From Streptomyces sp. BA2 (lineage in GTDB: Bacteria; Actinomycetota; Actinomycetes; Streptomycetales; Streptomycetaceae), in the NCBI RefSeq assembly GCF_009769735.1, contig NZ_WSRO01000002.1:62001-126000 (forward strand): a stretch of DNA of 64,000 bases, read 5' to 3'. The translations under genes were made by a program, and so were the position numbers. A model generated the notes under the pieces. That model had not been told where the DNA came from, searched no databases, and saw only the letters and a list, made by a program, of their open reading frames with translations. Shown here piece by piece: positions 8,384 through 16,946 of this stretch (within the stretch, counting starts at the first letter, position 1; each line of letters begins with the position of its first letter).

Positions 8384-9448
8384 TCAACGCGTCAGATGGA
8401 TCGGCTGCCGCAGGGGGCGGCTCGCCTGGTGCAGGCTCTTGAGCGCCTGGCCGTAGGAGGCGATGAGCGAGGTCTGGAGGTAGGCCACGCCCAACTCGTC
8501 ACAGTAGCGGTGGACCAGGAGTTGGGCCTTGCGCAGGTTCGGCGACGGCATGCTGGGAAACAGGTGATGCTCGATCTGGTAGTTCAGTCCTCCGAGGACC
8601 ACGTCCGTGAACCAGCTTCCGCGCACGTTGCGGGAGGTGAGGACCTGGCGGCGCAGGAAGTCGGGCCGGTCGTTGCCGGTGAACGTGGGCATGCCCTTGT
8701 GGTTCGGGGCGAAGATGGCGCCCAAGTAGAGCCCGAACAGGCACTGGTGCACAACGACGAACACCATTGCCTTGCCTGGGGAGAGCATGACGAACAGGGC
8801 TCCGAAGTACAGCAGGAAGTGCGCGGCCAGCAGCGTCCCCTCGAGCCTGCGCTGCTTCAGGGACCGGTCCGCCAGGGCACGCACCCCCGCGACGTGCAGG
8901 TTGAAGCCCTCCAAGGCCAGCAAGGGGAAGAACAGATAGGCCTGCGCCTTCCCGATCAGGCGGGGCAGGCCGCTGGCCGCTCGGGCCTGCGCCTGACTCC
9001 AGACCAGAATGTCGGGGGCGACATCGGGATCGAGCTCCTCGTGGTTGGGGTTCGCGTGGTGGCGCGAGTGCTTGTCCTGCCACCAGCCGTACCCCATACC
9101 GATCCCCAGGTTGCCTGCGAGACGACCGATCAGCGCGCTCACCGGAGTCCTTCGGAACACCTGGCGGTGGCCGACGTCGTGCGTGACGAGTGCGATCTGT
9201 CCGAAGACCAGAGCGAGGAAAGCGGCGACAGCGAGCGTCCACCAGCTGTCACCGACGGCCACGAAGGCCAGCCAGCCCCCCGCGAAGGCTGAGGCCACCA
9301 AGGCCATCCGCACGCCGTAGTAGAAGGGACGGCGCCGCATCAGTCCGGCGTGCTTGATCTCCTTCGACAGCCGGGCGTAGTCACTGCCCCCACGTCGTAC
9401 CGGTGTGTCCACGGTTGTGCCCGCCCCCAGCGGTGTCTGTGTGCTCAT
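8384..9448 (-). CDS. Fatty acid desaturase (membrane di-iron)
   Basis: A 354-residue integral membrane protein with the three histidine boxes of acyl-lipid/acyl-CoA desaturases: HDVGH (about residue 110), HSRHH (about 147) and the late QIEHH (about 309), which together bind the di-iron centre. Four hydrophobic segments flank the boxes. It introduces a double bond into membrane fatty acids, usually with electrons from ferredoxin or rubredoxin. The gene stands alone; no reductase or two-component pair lies beside it. Confidence 0.92.
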   Translation of the reverse strand: MSTQTPLGAGTTVDTPVRRGGSDYARLSKEIKHAGLMRRRPFYYGVRMALVASAFAGGWLAFVAVGDSWWTLAVAAFLALVFGQIALVTHDVGHRQVFRRTPVSALIGRLAGNLGIGMGYGWWQDKHSRHHANPNHEELDPDVAPDILVWSQAQARAASGLPRLIGKAQAYLFFPLLALEGFNLHVAGVRALADRSLKQRRLEGTLLAAHFLLYFGALFVMLSPGKAMVFVVVHQCLFGLYLGAIFAPNHKGMPTFTGNDRPDFLRRQVLTSRNVRGSWFTDVVLGGLNYQIEHHLFPSMPSPNLRKAQLLVHRYCDELGVAYLQTSLIASYGQALKSLHQASRPLRQPIHLTR

Positions 9449-9801
9449 CGGCGGGCCTGTTGTTGCGTCGACGAAGAGCGGAGGGTGACCGGCATGATGC
9501 CTCTTTTCCCGCCAGGTGCCTGATCGCTGCGAGCGACGTCAGGCAAGACCGTCACACGAGGATCTGGGGCAGGCGGTAGCGGTGTGATCTGTCACGCAGC
9601 CGTGGCGACGTGTCGTAGAGATCGGGCCCGCACAGTCGTGGCGCATTGCTTGTGCGCGCCGTCATCGCGACTGAGTGCGGAGCCAGTACGTCTTCTGGGA
9701 CTCCAGGAAGAGCAGCCAAGGACTAGGGCATCCTGCATCAGAGTACCCATAGCCGTGTTCACATCACGTAAGGAGCGGCGACGACGAGACCCGCCCTCAG
9801 A
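9449..9801. other. Intergenic stretch, no gene recognised
   Basis: I see no convincing coding region or element here. It should contain the desaturase promoter (reading leftwards) but no clear -35/-10 pair or operator stands out. Confidence 0.5.
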
Positions 9802-10070
9802 TCACCTGCGATGTTCGCGGTTGCGGCGGCCCTGGCGCATCCAGCTCCCCCGGCGCTGGCGCCGGTAGCGGCGGTCCCAGCGGTCCTGCCGGTCCCGGCG
9901 GTCCCGATAGTCGCGGTACTCGGAATTACCGCCTCGGCCCGTGCCCCCAGACCGCCACGGCCGTAGTGGACAACTGCGAAGATCAGCACGGCTGCGGCCA
10001 CCCACCACATGGCATTGAGGAAGCCGAGGCCGAACAGAGCAACAACAAGGAGGGCGAGTAAGACGATCAT
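9802..10070 (-). pseudogene. Small hydrophobic protein with arginine-rich tail, frameshifted
   Basis: The ATG frame encodes MIVLLALLVVALFGLGFLNA followed by MWWVAAAVLIFAVVHYGRGG, two adjacent hydrophobic helices like the small Streptomyces 'hydrophobic proteins'. Right after this, at a run of five G residues (minus strand, near 9950), coding sense moves to another frame with a strongly biased tail: SEYRDYRDRRDRQDRWDRRY and RRQRRGSWMRQGRR. The slip at a homopolymer could be a real frameshift, phase variation or a sequencing error. Confidence 0.5.
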
Positions 10071-10237
10071 GGGGTGGCACCTCCCGGGCGGAATGGATCA
10101 TCGCTGCCGGGGACAGGGGCCTCGCCTCACAGCGTAGCCCCGGGCAAGGGGGCGCGGATACACCGATGCCGACGGATAGCCCTTCCCACAGGGCCACTTG
10201 ACCGCTTGACAGCTCAGCGACGAAGCGCGCCCCCTGC

Positions 10238-10585
10238 TCAGATGCGCAGCAGCCGCTGTGTGATCTCTCGGTACTGCCTCATCGCATGCCGGAGTTCATC
10301 CGACTGTGTTTCGGCGTCATGGTCCTGCCACCCGTCGTGGAGAGCGCGCCGTCGTTCCGCGAGAGAGCTCGCGAGATGGGCGGCGGCTTCATCGAAGATG
10401 CCCTCAGCCTCTTCCAGCGCCTCGAGCGGGCTGTCGGCGAAGTTGTTGAGGGCCTCCTGGAGTCGCAGGGCGAGCCGGTCCCGTTCGTCCGCCGGAAGCA
10501 GCGACTCCGGGCCCAGAGCGCGGCGTTCGGTGGAACCCCGAACCTTGTCCGGCGGCTGCTGAGCACGTGCCTGGTCGTACATCAT
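10238..10585 (-). CDS. Conserved Streptomyces hypothetical protein, helical
   Basis: A 115-residue protein whose core (LPADERDRLALRLQEALNNF, then ADSPLEALEEAEGIFDEAAA, ERRRALHDGWQ, and the C-terminal QYREITQRLL) is highly charged and helical and resembles a small protein repeatedly seen in Streptomyces, of unknown function. ATG codons at 10583-10585 and 10580-10582 are both possible starts. It is probably cytoplasmic. Nothing in the context reveals its role. Confidence 0.7.
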   Translation of the reverse strand: MMYDQARAQQPPDKVRGSTERRALGPESLLPADERDRLALRLQEALNNFADSPLEALEEAEGIFDEAAAHLASSLAERRRALHDGWQDHDAETQSDELRHAMRQYREITQRLLRI

Positions 10586-10861
10586 CGTGTGTCGCTTTCC
10601 TGTGCGTCGTGTCGGCGAAGTCGGAACGAGCCCACTGGGCCGATGAGCAACGGGTTGATGAGTTGTGGGCCGACGAGCTGAGGGCCGATCAGGAACCCGG
10701 ATCGGCGGCGTGCCGTGGGAGCCAGCGTAGAGCTTTCGGGTGCTCCGCGCGCCGTGTCGGTACGCCTTTGCGGGATGGGCCGGCGGGCGGAATCTGCCGG
10801 AACAGGGCGGGTCGGAGTTCCCCTTCACGGCCTCGGGCACGGCGTGGGAGAAGGAGCTGGA

Positions 10862-10990
10862 TGCTCCACCGCCGCCTAGCGCGCCTACGAAACTCACCCG
10901 CACCGGTCCGAAGCCATGGCCCACCTCGCGATGATCGACCTCATGGCCCGCCGCCTCACCGGCGAAAACACCATCTCCTGGCACAATCCG
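10862..10990 (+). pseudogene. IS5-type transposase C-terminal relic
   Basis: The frame YETHPHRSEAMAHLAMIDLM followed by ARRLTGENTISWHNP matches the C-terminal end of the transposase relic at 28200-29125 (YETHSHRSEAMIHLAMTDLM), so both derive from the same IS family. Only the last 40 or so codons survive, with a frame break at 10875. The 10586-10861 stretch between it and the previous gene contains short tandem GGGCCGA(T/C)GAGC-like repeats (about 10638-10690) and otherwise nothing recognisable. Confidence 0.6.
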
Positions 10991-11032
10991 GCATCAGCGC
11001 ATCAAAGCCGCATTCAGGGATGAAACAACGGG

Positions 11033-11215
11033 ATGAAACGACCTCTTAAGCGGCAAGTCCAGCAGCTGACTGGAGAACACCGCAAACTCCAGGAACGGCT
11101 CGAAGGGGCCCGCTCCAACCTCCGTTTCGCCAACAAACGCATCGCTGATCTTGAAGCAAAAATCCTTGAGCAGGGCCGATGGTGCCCCTCGAACCAGGGC
11201 TGCAGATGTGCCTGA
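11033..11215 (+). CDS. Short coiled-coil protein, probably a relic
   Basis: A 60-residue ORF with a clear heptad pattern (KRQVQQLTGEHRKLQERLEG, then ARSNLRFANKRIADLEAKIL). The sequence resembles coiled-coil parts of DUF6262/TnpC-like proteins that travel with site-specific integrases, but no partner is present. It is shorter than that family and may be the truncated end of such a gene. Confidence 0.35.
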   Translation: MKRPLKRQVQQLTGEHRKLQERLEGARSNLRFANKRIADLEAKILEQGRWCPSNQGCRCA

Positions 11216-11291
11216 GCCTGAAGATTGGCAGCACACCTAGGTCTTGCCGAAAATGGATCGTCATGGCGGACCTACCTCCTAGCGTTCCGCC

Positions 11292-11681
11292 ATGCAGATC
11301 GTTGTGACGCTGGACTGTGTCGACATTGAAGCGCAAGCGAACTTCTGGCTCGGCGCGCTCGCCCCGCTGGACTATCGTCGCGGCTTCCACGGACCTCCCT
11401 ACCTGAGCCTGGTCGGGCCCGCTCCTGCCCCAACCCTTCTCCTGCAGCACGTCCCAGAACCGAAGCAGGGCAAGAACCGCATGCATCTTGACCTCGACTT
11501 CGGCACCGCAGACCTGACGTCCGAGGTCAATCGCCTCGAACAGCTGGGCGCTGCGAAGCTCTCTGAACAACTCAGCGAACACGGCTTTCGTTGGATCGTC
11601 GTTGCCGACCCGGAGGGCAACGAGTTCTGCGTATTCAATCCCCCGAAAACGCTTCGTCACGGACGTCTACGCGACGCGTAA
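11292..11681 (+). CDS. VOC-family (glyoxalase/dioxygenase-like) protein
   Basis: A 129-residue single VOC module pair: betaalpha-type start (IVVTLDCVDIEAQANFWLGA), middle MHLDLDFGTADLTSEVNRLE and closing VVADPEGNEFCVF, which carries the conserved Glu typical of the metal-binding face. Size fits Glyoxalase_6-like proteins, often linked to small-molecule resistance or unknown chemistry. It is monocistronic, with no informative neighbours. Confidence 0.8.
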   Translation: MQIVVTLDCVDIEAQANFWLGALAPLDYRRGFHGPPYLSLVGPAPAPTLLLQHVPEPKQGKNRMHLDLDFGTADLTSEVNRLEQLGAAKLSEQLSEHGFRWIVVADPEGNEFCVFNPPKTLRHGRLRDA

Positions 11682-11720
11682 CTCCAGTTCAGAACCAACA
11701 CGGACACTCCGAGGCTCAGT

Positions 11721-12055
11721 AAACTCGACTTCCTCAGCGCGCGGCGTACGTCGCTGCCGGACATCGACGTCGATGTAGAGTCCGCCCGCCGCCTGGAGGT
11801 CTACGACCGCATCTTCGAACGGTTCGGATCCGAGCGGGTCGCCGTCACGGGCATGCCCGAGACGTACAGGGCCCGGCACGCGCTGCGGGATACCGGTCTC
11901 GCGCTCGGGATCGACCCGCAGACCGTCGACATGATCGCCAAGAGCTTCCCGCATACCCGCGCGTGCGACATCCGCTCCGCGCTCGCCGAGCTGCCCGAGC
12001 TGCGCCAGCTCGCGGAGCGGCAGGAGGAGTTCGGGGCGTTGTTCAGGTCTTCAGG
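11721..12055 (+). pseudogene. dnaE2: DnaE2-like DNA polymerase III alpha fragment
   Basis: The frame reads KLDFLSARRTSLPDIDVDVE, ESARRLEVYDRIFERFGSER, then MPETYRARHALRDTGLALGI and KSFPHTRACDIRSALAELPE. The PDIDVD motif with the following ERF/YR segment is the catalytic palm region of DnaE-type polymerases; the wording is closest to the error-prone DnaE2 branch. Roughly 110 residues of a protein of over 1,000 remain, with neither end, so this is a transferred or deletion-derived scrap. Confidence 0.7.
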
Positions 12056-12267
12056 ATTGTTTCCTCGTGGCCGGCTGCCTGTACCGACAGCGTGATGACC
12101 ACGCCCGGGATGGAGCCGTAGCCCCCGATCTCGCGCTTGAACTTGGACTCGGCGACTTCCTTGTCGGTCCACGACCCGGTCACCGCCGGGCCGTCCGCGC
12201 GGAACCGGAGATGGACGATGTGCGTATCGGGCTTCTCCACCCCCCTGCAGCCGCGCACGGCGATCAC
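12043..12267 (-). CDS. Small hypothetical protein
   Basis: A 74-residue ORF (RGVEKPDTHIVHLRFRADGP, then AVTGSWTDKEVAESKFKREI near the middle) with plausible protein composition but no family that I recognise. Its C-terminus abuts the dnaE2 fragment, so it may be shortened. No membrane segment or signal peptide is present. Confidence 0.45.
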   Translation of the reverse strand: MIAVRGCRGVEKPDTHIVHLRFRADGPAVTGSWTDKEVAESKFKREIGGYGSIPGVVITLSVQAAGHEETILKT

Positions 12268-12433
12268 GAACTGATGGACGCCTCATAGGGCGGTGAGTGT
12301 GACCAGGCACCTCGCCTGGAAGCCAGCTTCCGCATCAGCGTGTCCCCGACGTGGGGGCTGCACCATTGGCCCATGCCGTCTGGGCCCGATGCCCGCAGAT
12401 CGTGACGGCGGCCGGATTCCGGTGAGAGGCAGC

Positions 12434-12784
12434 TCAGGGACACCGGCGCCCCATCTTCGCGAAGTGGCGGTTGTACCCCTTGGTATCCCACCACTCTTCC
12501 AAAAGGCCCCGCACCAGCTCAACCAGTTGGCGAAGACGCTCAGGATCAGGGGCAGACGAGGTGAACACGTCCACAAAGGATCTGTCGCTCCATGGCAGTG
12601 TGAACACCCAGCACTCGTCAGCGTGACCCTTGCGCTCGATGATGAGCCGGTAGGTCAAGGTGAGGCTGCGGTTCGGTTGGTGGTCTACCGTCAGGTCGGT
12701 GACATTGAACCTGGTCGCGCCATCATCGGAGGTGTATGAGCGGGCCAGGACGCCCTCAGCCGGCGTGTGAGCCACCGTATGCAC
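12434..12784 (-). CDS. Conserved hypothetical protein (soluble)
   Basis: A 116-residue ORF with SLTLTYRLIIERKGHADECW and WSDRSFVDVFTSSAPDPERL, predicted alpha/beta and cytoplasmic. No domain is recognised. It is transcribed away from a truncated regulator relic. The 12268-12433 gap is featureless. Confidence 0.5.
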   Translation of the reverse strand: MHTVAHTPAEGVLARSYTSDDGATRFNVTDLTVDHQPNRSLTLTYRLIIERKGHADECWVFTLPWSDRSFVDVFTSSAPDPERLRQLVELVRGLLEEWWDTKGYNRHFAKMGRRCP

Positions 12785-12941
12785 CTCTCATCTCGTCTGC
12801 CAGTAGCCCACGTTAGTCGCTAGCAGCTGGCGGCGGCGCGGGCCGTGCCCCTGTAAGCGGTCCGCAGGTCGTTGCTACCGGCGGGCATTCCGATCTTTGT
12901 ACGGAAAACCTCGCGGCTTGGGCAGGAAGGGAGTGCACGCG

Positions 12942-13085
12942 ATGGAGGCAGGGCCGACTGGTGGCAGTCAGTGGGACGGGCAGGGTTCGCGGCGTCGCCG
13001 GGAGATCGTGGCTGCGGTCCAGCGATTGCTCGGCGAATGGGGCAGCTCCGAGCGGCTGACGATGCGGGCGGTTCCGGCTCTCAGT
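12942..13085 (+). pseudogene. Possible truncated TetR-like N-terminus
   Basis: From ATG 12942, the sequence RRREIVAAVQRLLGEWGSSE followed by RLTMRAV resembles the first helices of a TetR DNA-binding domain, then runs into the 3' end of the convergent monooxygenase gene. Only about 45 residues are interpretable. Low certainty. Confidence 0.3.
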
Positions 13086-14283
13086 GAAGACCGTGCCAGT
13101 CACCAGCTGAGGTGGCTGGGTAGTTGGGCAGGGCCACGGTGCTGCTGACTTTCTCGCCCAGCTTGAGCATGCCGTTAAGCAACAGGCGCTGGGACAGCAG
13201 GGTGTTGCGGAGACGTATGCCGGTGGCGGTGGCGGGGGCGAGGAACTTACCGGTGCGGTCGCCGCCTGCCTGGCAGCCCTCGGCATACTTGCGGAGCCTG
13301 CTCTCGTAGCGGGCGAAGGCCGCCAGGTGATCGCCCTGGGCTCGCGCGAGTTCGCCGGCCAGGACGTATGCGGCGACCACCGCGGTTCCCGTGCCCATGC
13401 CGCCGATGGTGGCCCCGCAGGCGGCGTCGCCGACGAGGCACACGCGCCCTGTGGACCAGGTGTCCACGTCCGCCCGGCTGATCGAGTCGAAGTACAGGTC
13501 GGGGGCCTGGTGCAGCGAGTCGAGCAGGTGTGGCACCTCCCAGCTGAGGCCGGAGAACGCGTTGTCGATCAGACGCTTCTGCTGTTCGAGGTCGTGGCGG
13601 TCATACGACAGCTCCGGTGCGGCGAAGACGAAGAATGCCCCTGCCCGTGCCGGATCCCGGTGGTCGGTTCCGACGGAGGCCAACCGCCCCGGCACGTTGT
13701 ATCCGATCGACCCCCTTCCTGCTCCCAGGTCGTTGCGCAGTTGCCAGGTGGCGGCGTAGTAGCCGAGGTGGCTCACGTAATCCTCCTCCGGTCCGAAGGT
13801 GAGCCGACGGACGTTGGAGTGCAGCCCGTCCGCGCCGATGACCAGGTCGAAGTCGCGCGAGATTCCGCTTCGGAAGTCGGCCCGCACGCTGGAGGAGGTC
13901 TCGGTGAGGCTGACGATCGAGTCGCCGAAGACGTACTCGGTGTAGGGCGCGCTGTGCCCGTAGAGCACTCGGGCCAGGTCTCCGCGGAGCACCTCTATCT
14001 CACCGCCGGCGAACTCGGCCGGCAGGTCCAGACGTGTGCGGCCGCGTTCATCAACGAAGCGCATCGGGCTGCCGCCGGTCTGGACGCGGCGCAGTACGGG
14101 AAGCAGGCCCATGCGTTCCAGCACGGTCAGGTGCGTTTCACCGCGGAAGTCGACGGCCTGACCGCCCTGGCGCAGGGCCGGGGCCAGCTCGACGACGGTG
14201 GGCTGGAAGCCGTGGCGTCCCAGCCAGTAGGCCAGCGCCGGGCCGGCAATGCTCGCGCCGGAGATGAGGACGTTCCTGTTCAC
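13081..14283 (-). CDS. FAD-dependent monooxygenase (PHBH/TetX-like)
   Basis: A 400-residue group A flavoprotein monooxygenase. The GTG start at 14281-14283 places the Rossmann motif (VLISGASIAGPALAYWLGRH) at the very N-terminus; the mid-protein FDLVIGADGLHSNVRR is the DG motif and VCLVGDAACGATIGGMGTGT is the second FAD-binding motif. Such enzymes hydroxylate aromatic compounds or inactivate polyketides such as tetracyclines. It is transcribed divergently from a TetR gene with two palindromes between them, a typical xenobiotic- or antibiotic-responsive pair. Substrate unknown. Confidence 0.88.
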   Translation of the reverse strand: MNRNVLISGASIAGPALAYWLGRHGFQPTVVELAPALRQGGQAVDFRGETHLTVLERMGLLPVLRRVQTGGSPMRFVDERGRTRLDLPAEFAGGEIEVLRGDLARVLYGHSAPYTEYVFGDSIVSLTETSSSVRADFRSGISRDFDLVIGADGLHSNVRRLTFGPEEDYVSHLGYYAATWQLRNDLGAGRGSIGYNVPGRLASVGTDHRDPARAGAFFVFAAPELSYDRHDLEQQKRLIDNAFSGLSWEVPHLLDSLHQAPDLYFDSISRADVDTWSTGRVCLVGDAACGATIGGMGTGTAVVAAYVLAGELARAQGDHLAAFARYESRLRKYAEGCQAGGDRTGKFLAPATATGIRLRNTLLSQRLLLNGMLKLGEKVSSTVALPNYPATSAGDWHGLH

Positions 14284-14302
14284 GGGATCCCTCCGCTCGA
14301 AA

Positions 14303-14350
14303 AACTGTGTCCAATGGACACTGATATTTACTGTGTACTCTAGACACAGT
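14303..14350. promoter_or_regulatory. Two palindromic operators between monooxygenase and TetR genes
   Basis: GTGTCC-aat-GGACAC at 14307-14321 and ACTGTGT-actctag-ACACAGT at 14330-14350 are both perfect inverted repeats. ACTGTGT also occurs at 14304-14310, so the sites share a half. They lie between the divergent starts at 14283 and 14382 and are the likely binding sites of the adjacent TetR protein, repressing both genes. Confidence 0.7.
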
Positions 14351-14381
14351 TGATTCGGCAAGGCAGGGCAGGAGGGCGGCC

Positions 14382-15098
14382 ATGGGTGGCAAGCACGCCG
14401 AGGTGGTGCGGCTGCTGTGGGGGCCGCACCCCAAGCCCGCGCGAGGCCCCAGGCCGACACTCGACCTGGACCGCATCGCGCGGGCCGGGATCGAGATCGC
14501 CGACTCGGAGGGGTTGGCCGATGTGTCCATGCAGCGGGTCGCCGCGCAACTGGGCGTGACCAAGATGGCGCTGTACCGGTACGTGCCTGGCAAAGCCGAG
14601 CTGGTCGCTCTGATGGTGGACACCGCGATCGGCCCCTACCCGGCGGCGAAGGCTCCGCGCGGTGGCTGGCGTGAGCAGCTGGAGGAATGGGCCCGCCAGT
14701 TGCTCACTGTCTTTCGTCAGCACTCCTGGGCACTGGACGCCACCGTCGGGCCGCGGATCATGGGGCCTGGAGAGCTGTCCTGGCTGGAGCGTGCCGTGTC
14801 CGCCCTGGACGGCACCGGTTTGAGCGGTGCCGAGCGAATGGACGCGGCTGTCCTGCTGGTCGGTCACGTACGCGGCATCAGCCAGCAGGCCCGTGCGGCA
14901 GGCCCCGCAGGCAACCCCGAAGCCCAACTGGGCGCCATCCTCGGCGATCTGATGCAGTCTCACGGCGAGCGATTCCCCGCGCTCACTGCGGCCTTCGCTT
15001 CAGCCGCCCAGTCCGACGGGCAAGATCAGGCATGGGATTTCGGCCTGCAGCGGATCCTGGACGGTTTGGCCACATTCATCGACCAACGCGCACGTTGA
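14382..15098 (+). CDS. TetR-family regulator with TetR_C domain
   Basis: A 238-residue protein. The HTH sits at about residues 45-65 (VSMQRVAAQLGVTKMALYRY) after an N-terminal extension, and the C-terminal half resembles the TetR_C ligand-binding class (PGELSWLERAVSALDGTGLS). It is divergent from the flavin monooxygenase, with shared palindromes, so it probably represses that enzyme until a substrate-like ligand binds. Confidence 0.88.
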   Translation: MGGKHAEVVRLLWGPHPKPARGPRPTLDLDRIARAGIEIADSEGLADVSMQRVAAQLGVTKMALYRYVPGKAELVALMVDTAIGPYPAAKAPRGGWREQLEEWARQLLTVFRQHSWALDATVGPRIMGPGELSWLERAVSALDGTGLSGAERMDAAVLLVGHVRGISQQARAAGPAGNPEAQLGAILGDLMQSHGERFPALTAAFASAAQSDGQDQAWDFGLQRILDGLATFIDQRAR

Positions 15099-15198
15099 CC
15101 GCGGCTTGGATCACAGCCGTCTGGCTTCCTTGCTGAGCACCGCACAGTGACGGCCCCGGTGTCCTGGCTCAGACACCAGCCGCAAAGTAGCGGGGTGA

Positions 15199-16085
15199 TC
15201 ACGCGCTCGCCGCCGTAGCGGCCTGCTCGCCGTGTTCGCGCAGCATCCGCATGACGGTGGCGGGCGAGGGGTGCTGGCCTTTCTTCGTGCCGGTGGTGAT
15301 GACGAGCTGCTTGGCGATGTCGCGCAAGCTCATCTCCTGGTCGCGTAGATGAAGGGCCATGGACAGCATGGACTCGTCGGTGACGCCTGCGCCGCCGATG
15401 GTCTTGCCGCGCCTGCGGACGGACTCGTGGCCTTCGAGGGTGCGGTCGCGGATGTACTCGCGCTCCTCCCGGACATGGCCGCGAGTACGGTGAACACGAT
15501 GCCGGACGGGTCATACGAGCCCTTCAACTCTCCGGTGAGGAACTCCAGCCCGACATCGCTCGCCTTCAGTTCCTCGGCGAGCATGGCGAGTTCGATGCCG
15601 CGGCCGAGCTGCTTGTGCTCATGGACGACGAGGGTCACGGCGGCGCCGGAGGAGCGGATCTCCCCGGCGAGCTTCACGACGGCCTCCAGCTCGGGCCATT
15701 TCGTGGCACGGGTGGAGATCTTCTCCGAGAAGACCCGCGCCACCCCGGCCTCGGCGAGTGAGTCGAGCTGTGCGTCGAGGGACTGCCGGGCGGTCGAGGC
15801 GCGGGCATGGCCAAGGCCGACGTGCCCGACCGGTTCGGCGCCGGCGCTCACCGGCCGCGGCAGCTCGGCCCACACCAACCCGACTTGTGCACGGCGGGGG
15901 TCGGCACGCTGAGGGCCTTGGCGAGTTGGGGCACGAGGCGGAAGCGGGCGGTGTGGTACTGGCGGGGCACCCTTGCCCTTGCCGGTGCGGCAGGGCGAGC
16001 CCGCGGGGGCGGCACAGGTCGACAACGGGCAGGCATGCGCTTCCACGCGCTTGAAGTCGTCACTCACAACCCCGGTTTGTTCCAT
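15199..16085 (-). pseudogene. Serine recombinase/resolvase, several frameshifts
   Basis: Reading leftwards from ATG 16085: DDFKRVEAHACPLSTCAAPA (a Cys-containing N-terminal extension), then in shifted frame QYHTARFRLVPQLAKALSVP, then back to ASTARQSLDAQLDSLAEAGV, FSEKISTRATKWPELEAVVK and DPSGIVFTVLAAMSG (resolvase catalytic domain), and finally, after a third shift near 15480, EREYIRDRTLEGHESVRRRG with a C-terminal HTH (MSLRDIAKQLVITTGTKKGQ). The order and spacing of a full recombinase of about 290 residues remain, so inactivation is recent. The conserved catalytic Ser region before ASTARQ is atypical in this family and I cannot assign the Ser confidently. Confidence 0.8.
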
Positions 16086-16160
16086 GAGGGTGTTGCTGAC
16101 CGCACTGCCGATCAACCGTCATTGGCCCGGCGGATGCAAAGTGCACCGATGCGGGCGGCG

Positions 16161-16793
16161 TCACTTGGCTGTGGTTTCACGGCCGGCGTCGCGGGCCGCG
16201 GCCAGGGCTTTGGTATGCAGCTCGGCGGCGAGGTCCCGCAGATGTTCCATGCCGGGGGAGGTCGCGGCGAGGGTGAGCTCGCGTTCGATGACAACGAGGT
16301 CGGCCTGCCACACGTCGGCGAGGATGCGCTTGAGGTAGGGGGTGGAGTGGTCCCAGCCTTCGCGCGGAGTGCCGGGGGCGTAGCCGCCGCCTCGCACGGT
16401 CGCCAGGAAGGTTGGCTTGTCCTTGAGTACCGGACTTCCCAGGGGCGACCCGGCGATGATCAGGTCCACCCAGGTCTTGAAGTGCTGGGAGACACCGAAG
16501 TTGTACAGCGGCACGGCCAGCACCACCGCCTCGGCGGCCTCGAGTTCCGCGGTGAGCGCCCCCGCGAGGGTGAGCGCGTCGCGCTGGGCGGGAGTGCGGT
16601 CCAGCTCGGGCGTCAGATTGCCGGTGTGGGCGTACGCCCAGGCATCGGCGGGCAGCGGATCGGTGCCCAGGTGGCGGCGTACCACCGGCACGTCCGGGTG
16701 AACTGCGGTCCACTCCGATTCCACGAGGTCGGCGAGTTCGGCGCTGGCGGATGTACCGGGAAGGATACTGGCGTCGAGTCGGAACAAGTTCAT
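16161..16793 (-). CDS. FMN-dependent NADH-azoreductase-like flavodoxin-fold protein
   Basis: A 210-residue protein with the flavodoxin-like NAD(P)H-dependent oxidoreductase layout: an N-terminal beta strand (NLFRLDASI), the FMN-binding loop VVLAVPLYNFGVSQHFKTWV at about residue 95, and a second glycine loop (TVRGGGYAPGTPREGWDH). Azoreductases reduce quinones and azo compounds with NADH. It is upstream of, but not clearly co-transcribed with, the ABC exporter genes (gap 154 bases). Confidence 0.85.
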   Translation of the reverse strand: MNLFRLDASILPGTSASAELADLVESEWTAVHPDVPVVRRHLGTDPLPADAWAYAHTGNLTPELDRTPAQRDALTLAGALTAELEAAEAVVLAVPLYNFGVSQHFKTWVDLIIAGSPLGSPVLKDKPTFLATVRGGGYAPGTPREGWDHSTPYLKRILADVWQADLVVIERELTLAATSPGMEHLRDLAAELHTKALAAARDAGRETTAK

Positions 16794-16946
16794 AACGTCT
16801 CCATGGTGTGGGTAGTCGCGCGATCCAGTGGTTCGTGTCCCTCGACGCGGTTTGAGGTGCGCGGTCTCTCATCGATCGGGGGTTGTCGGTGGCGCCTCGC
16901 ACCGCGCTGGCGCGGCGCGGGGCATTCAGGCAGATGACCGCAGCAT

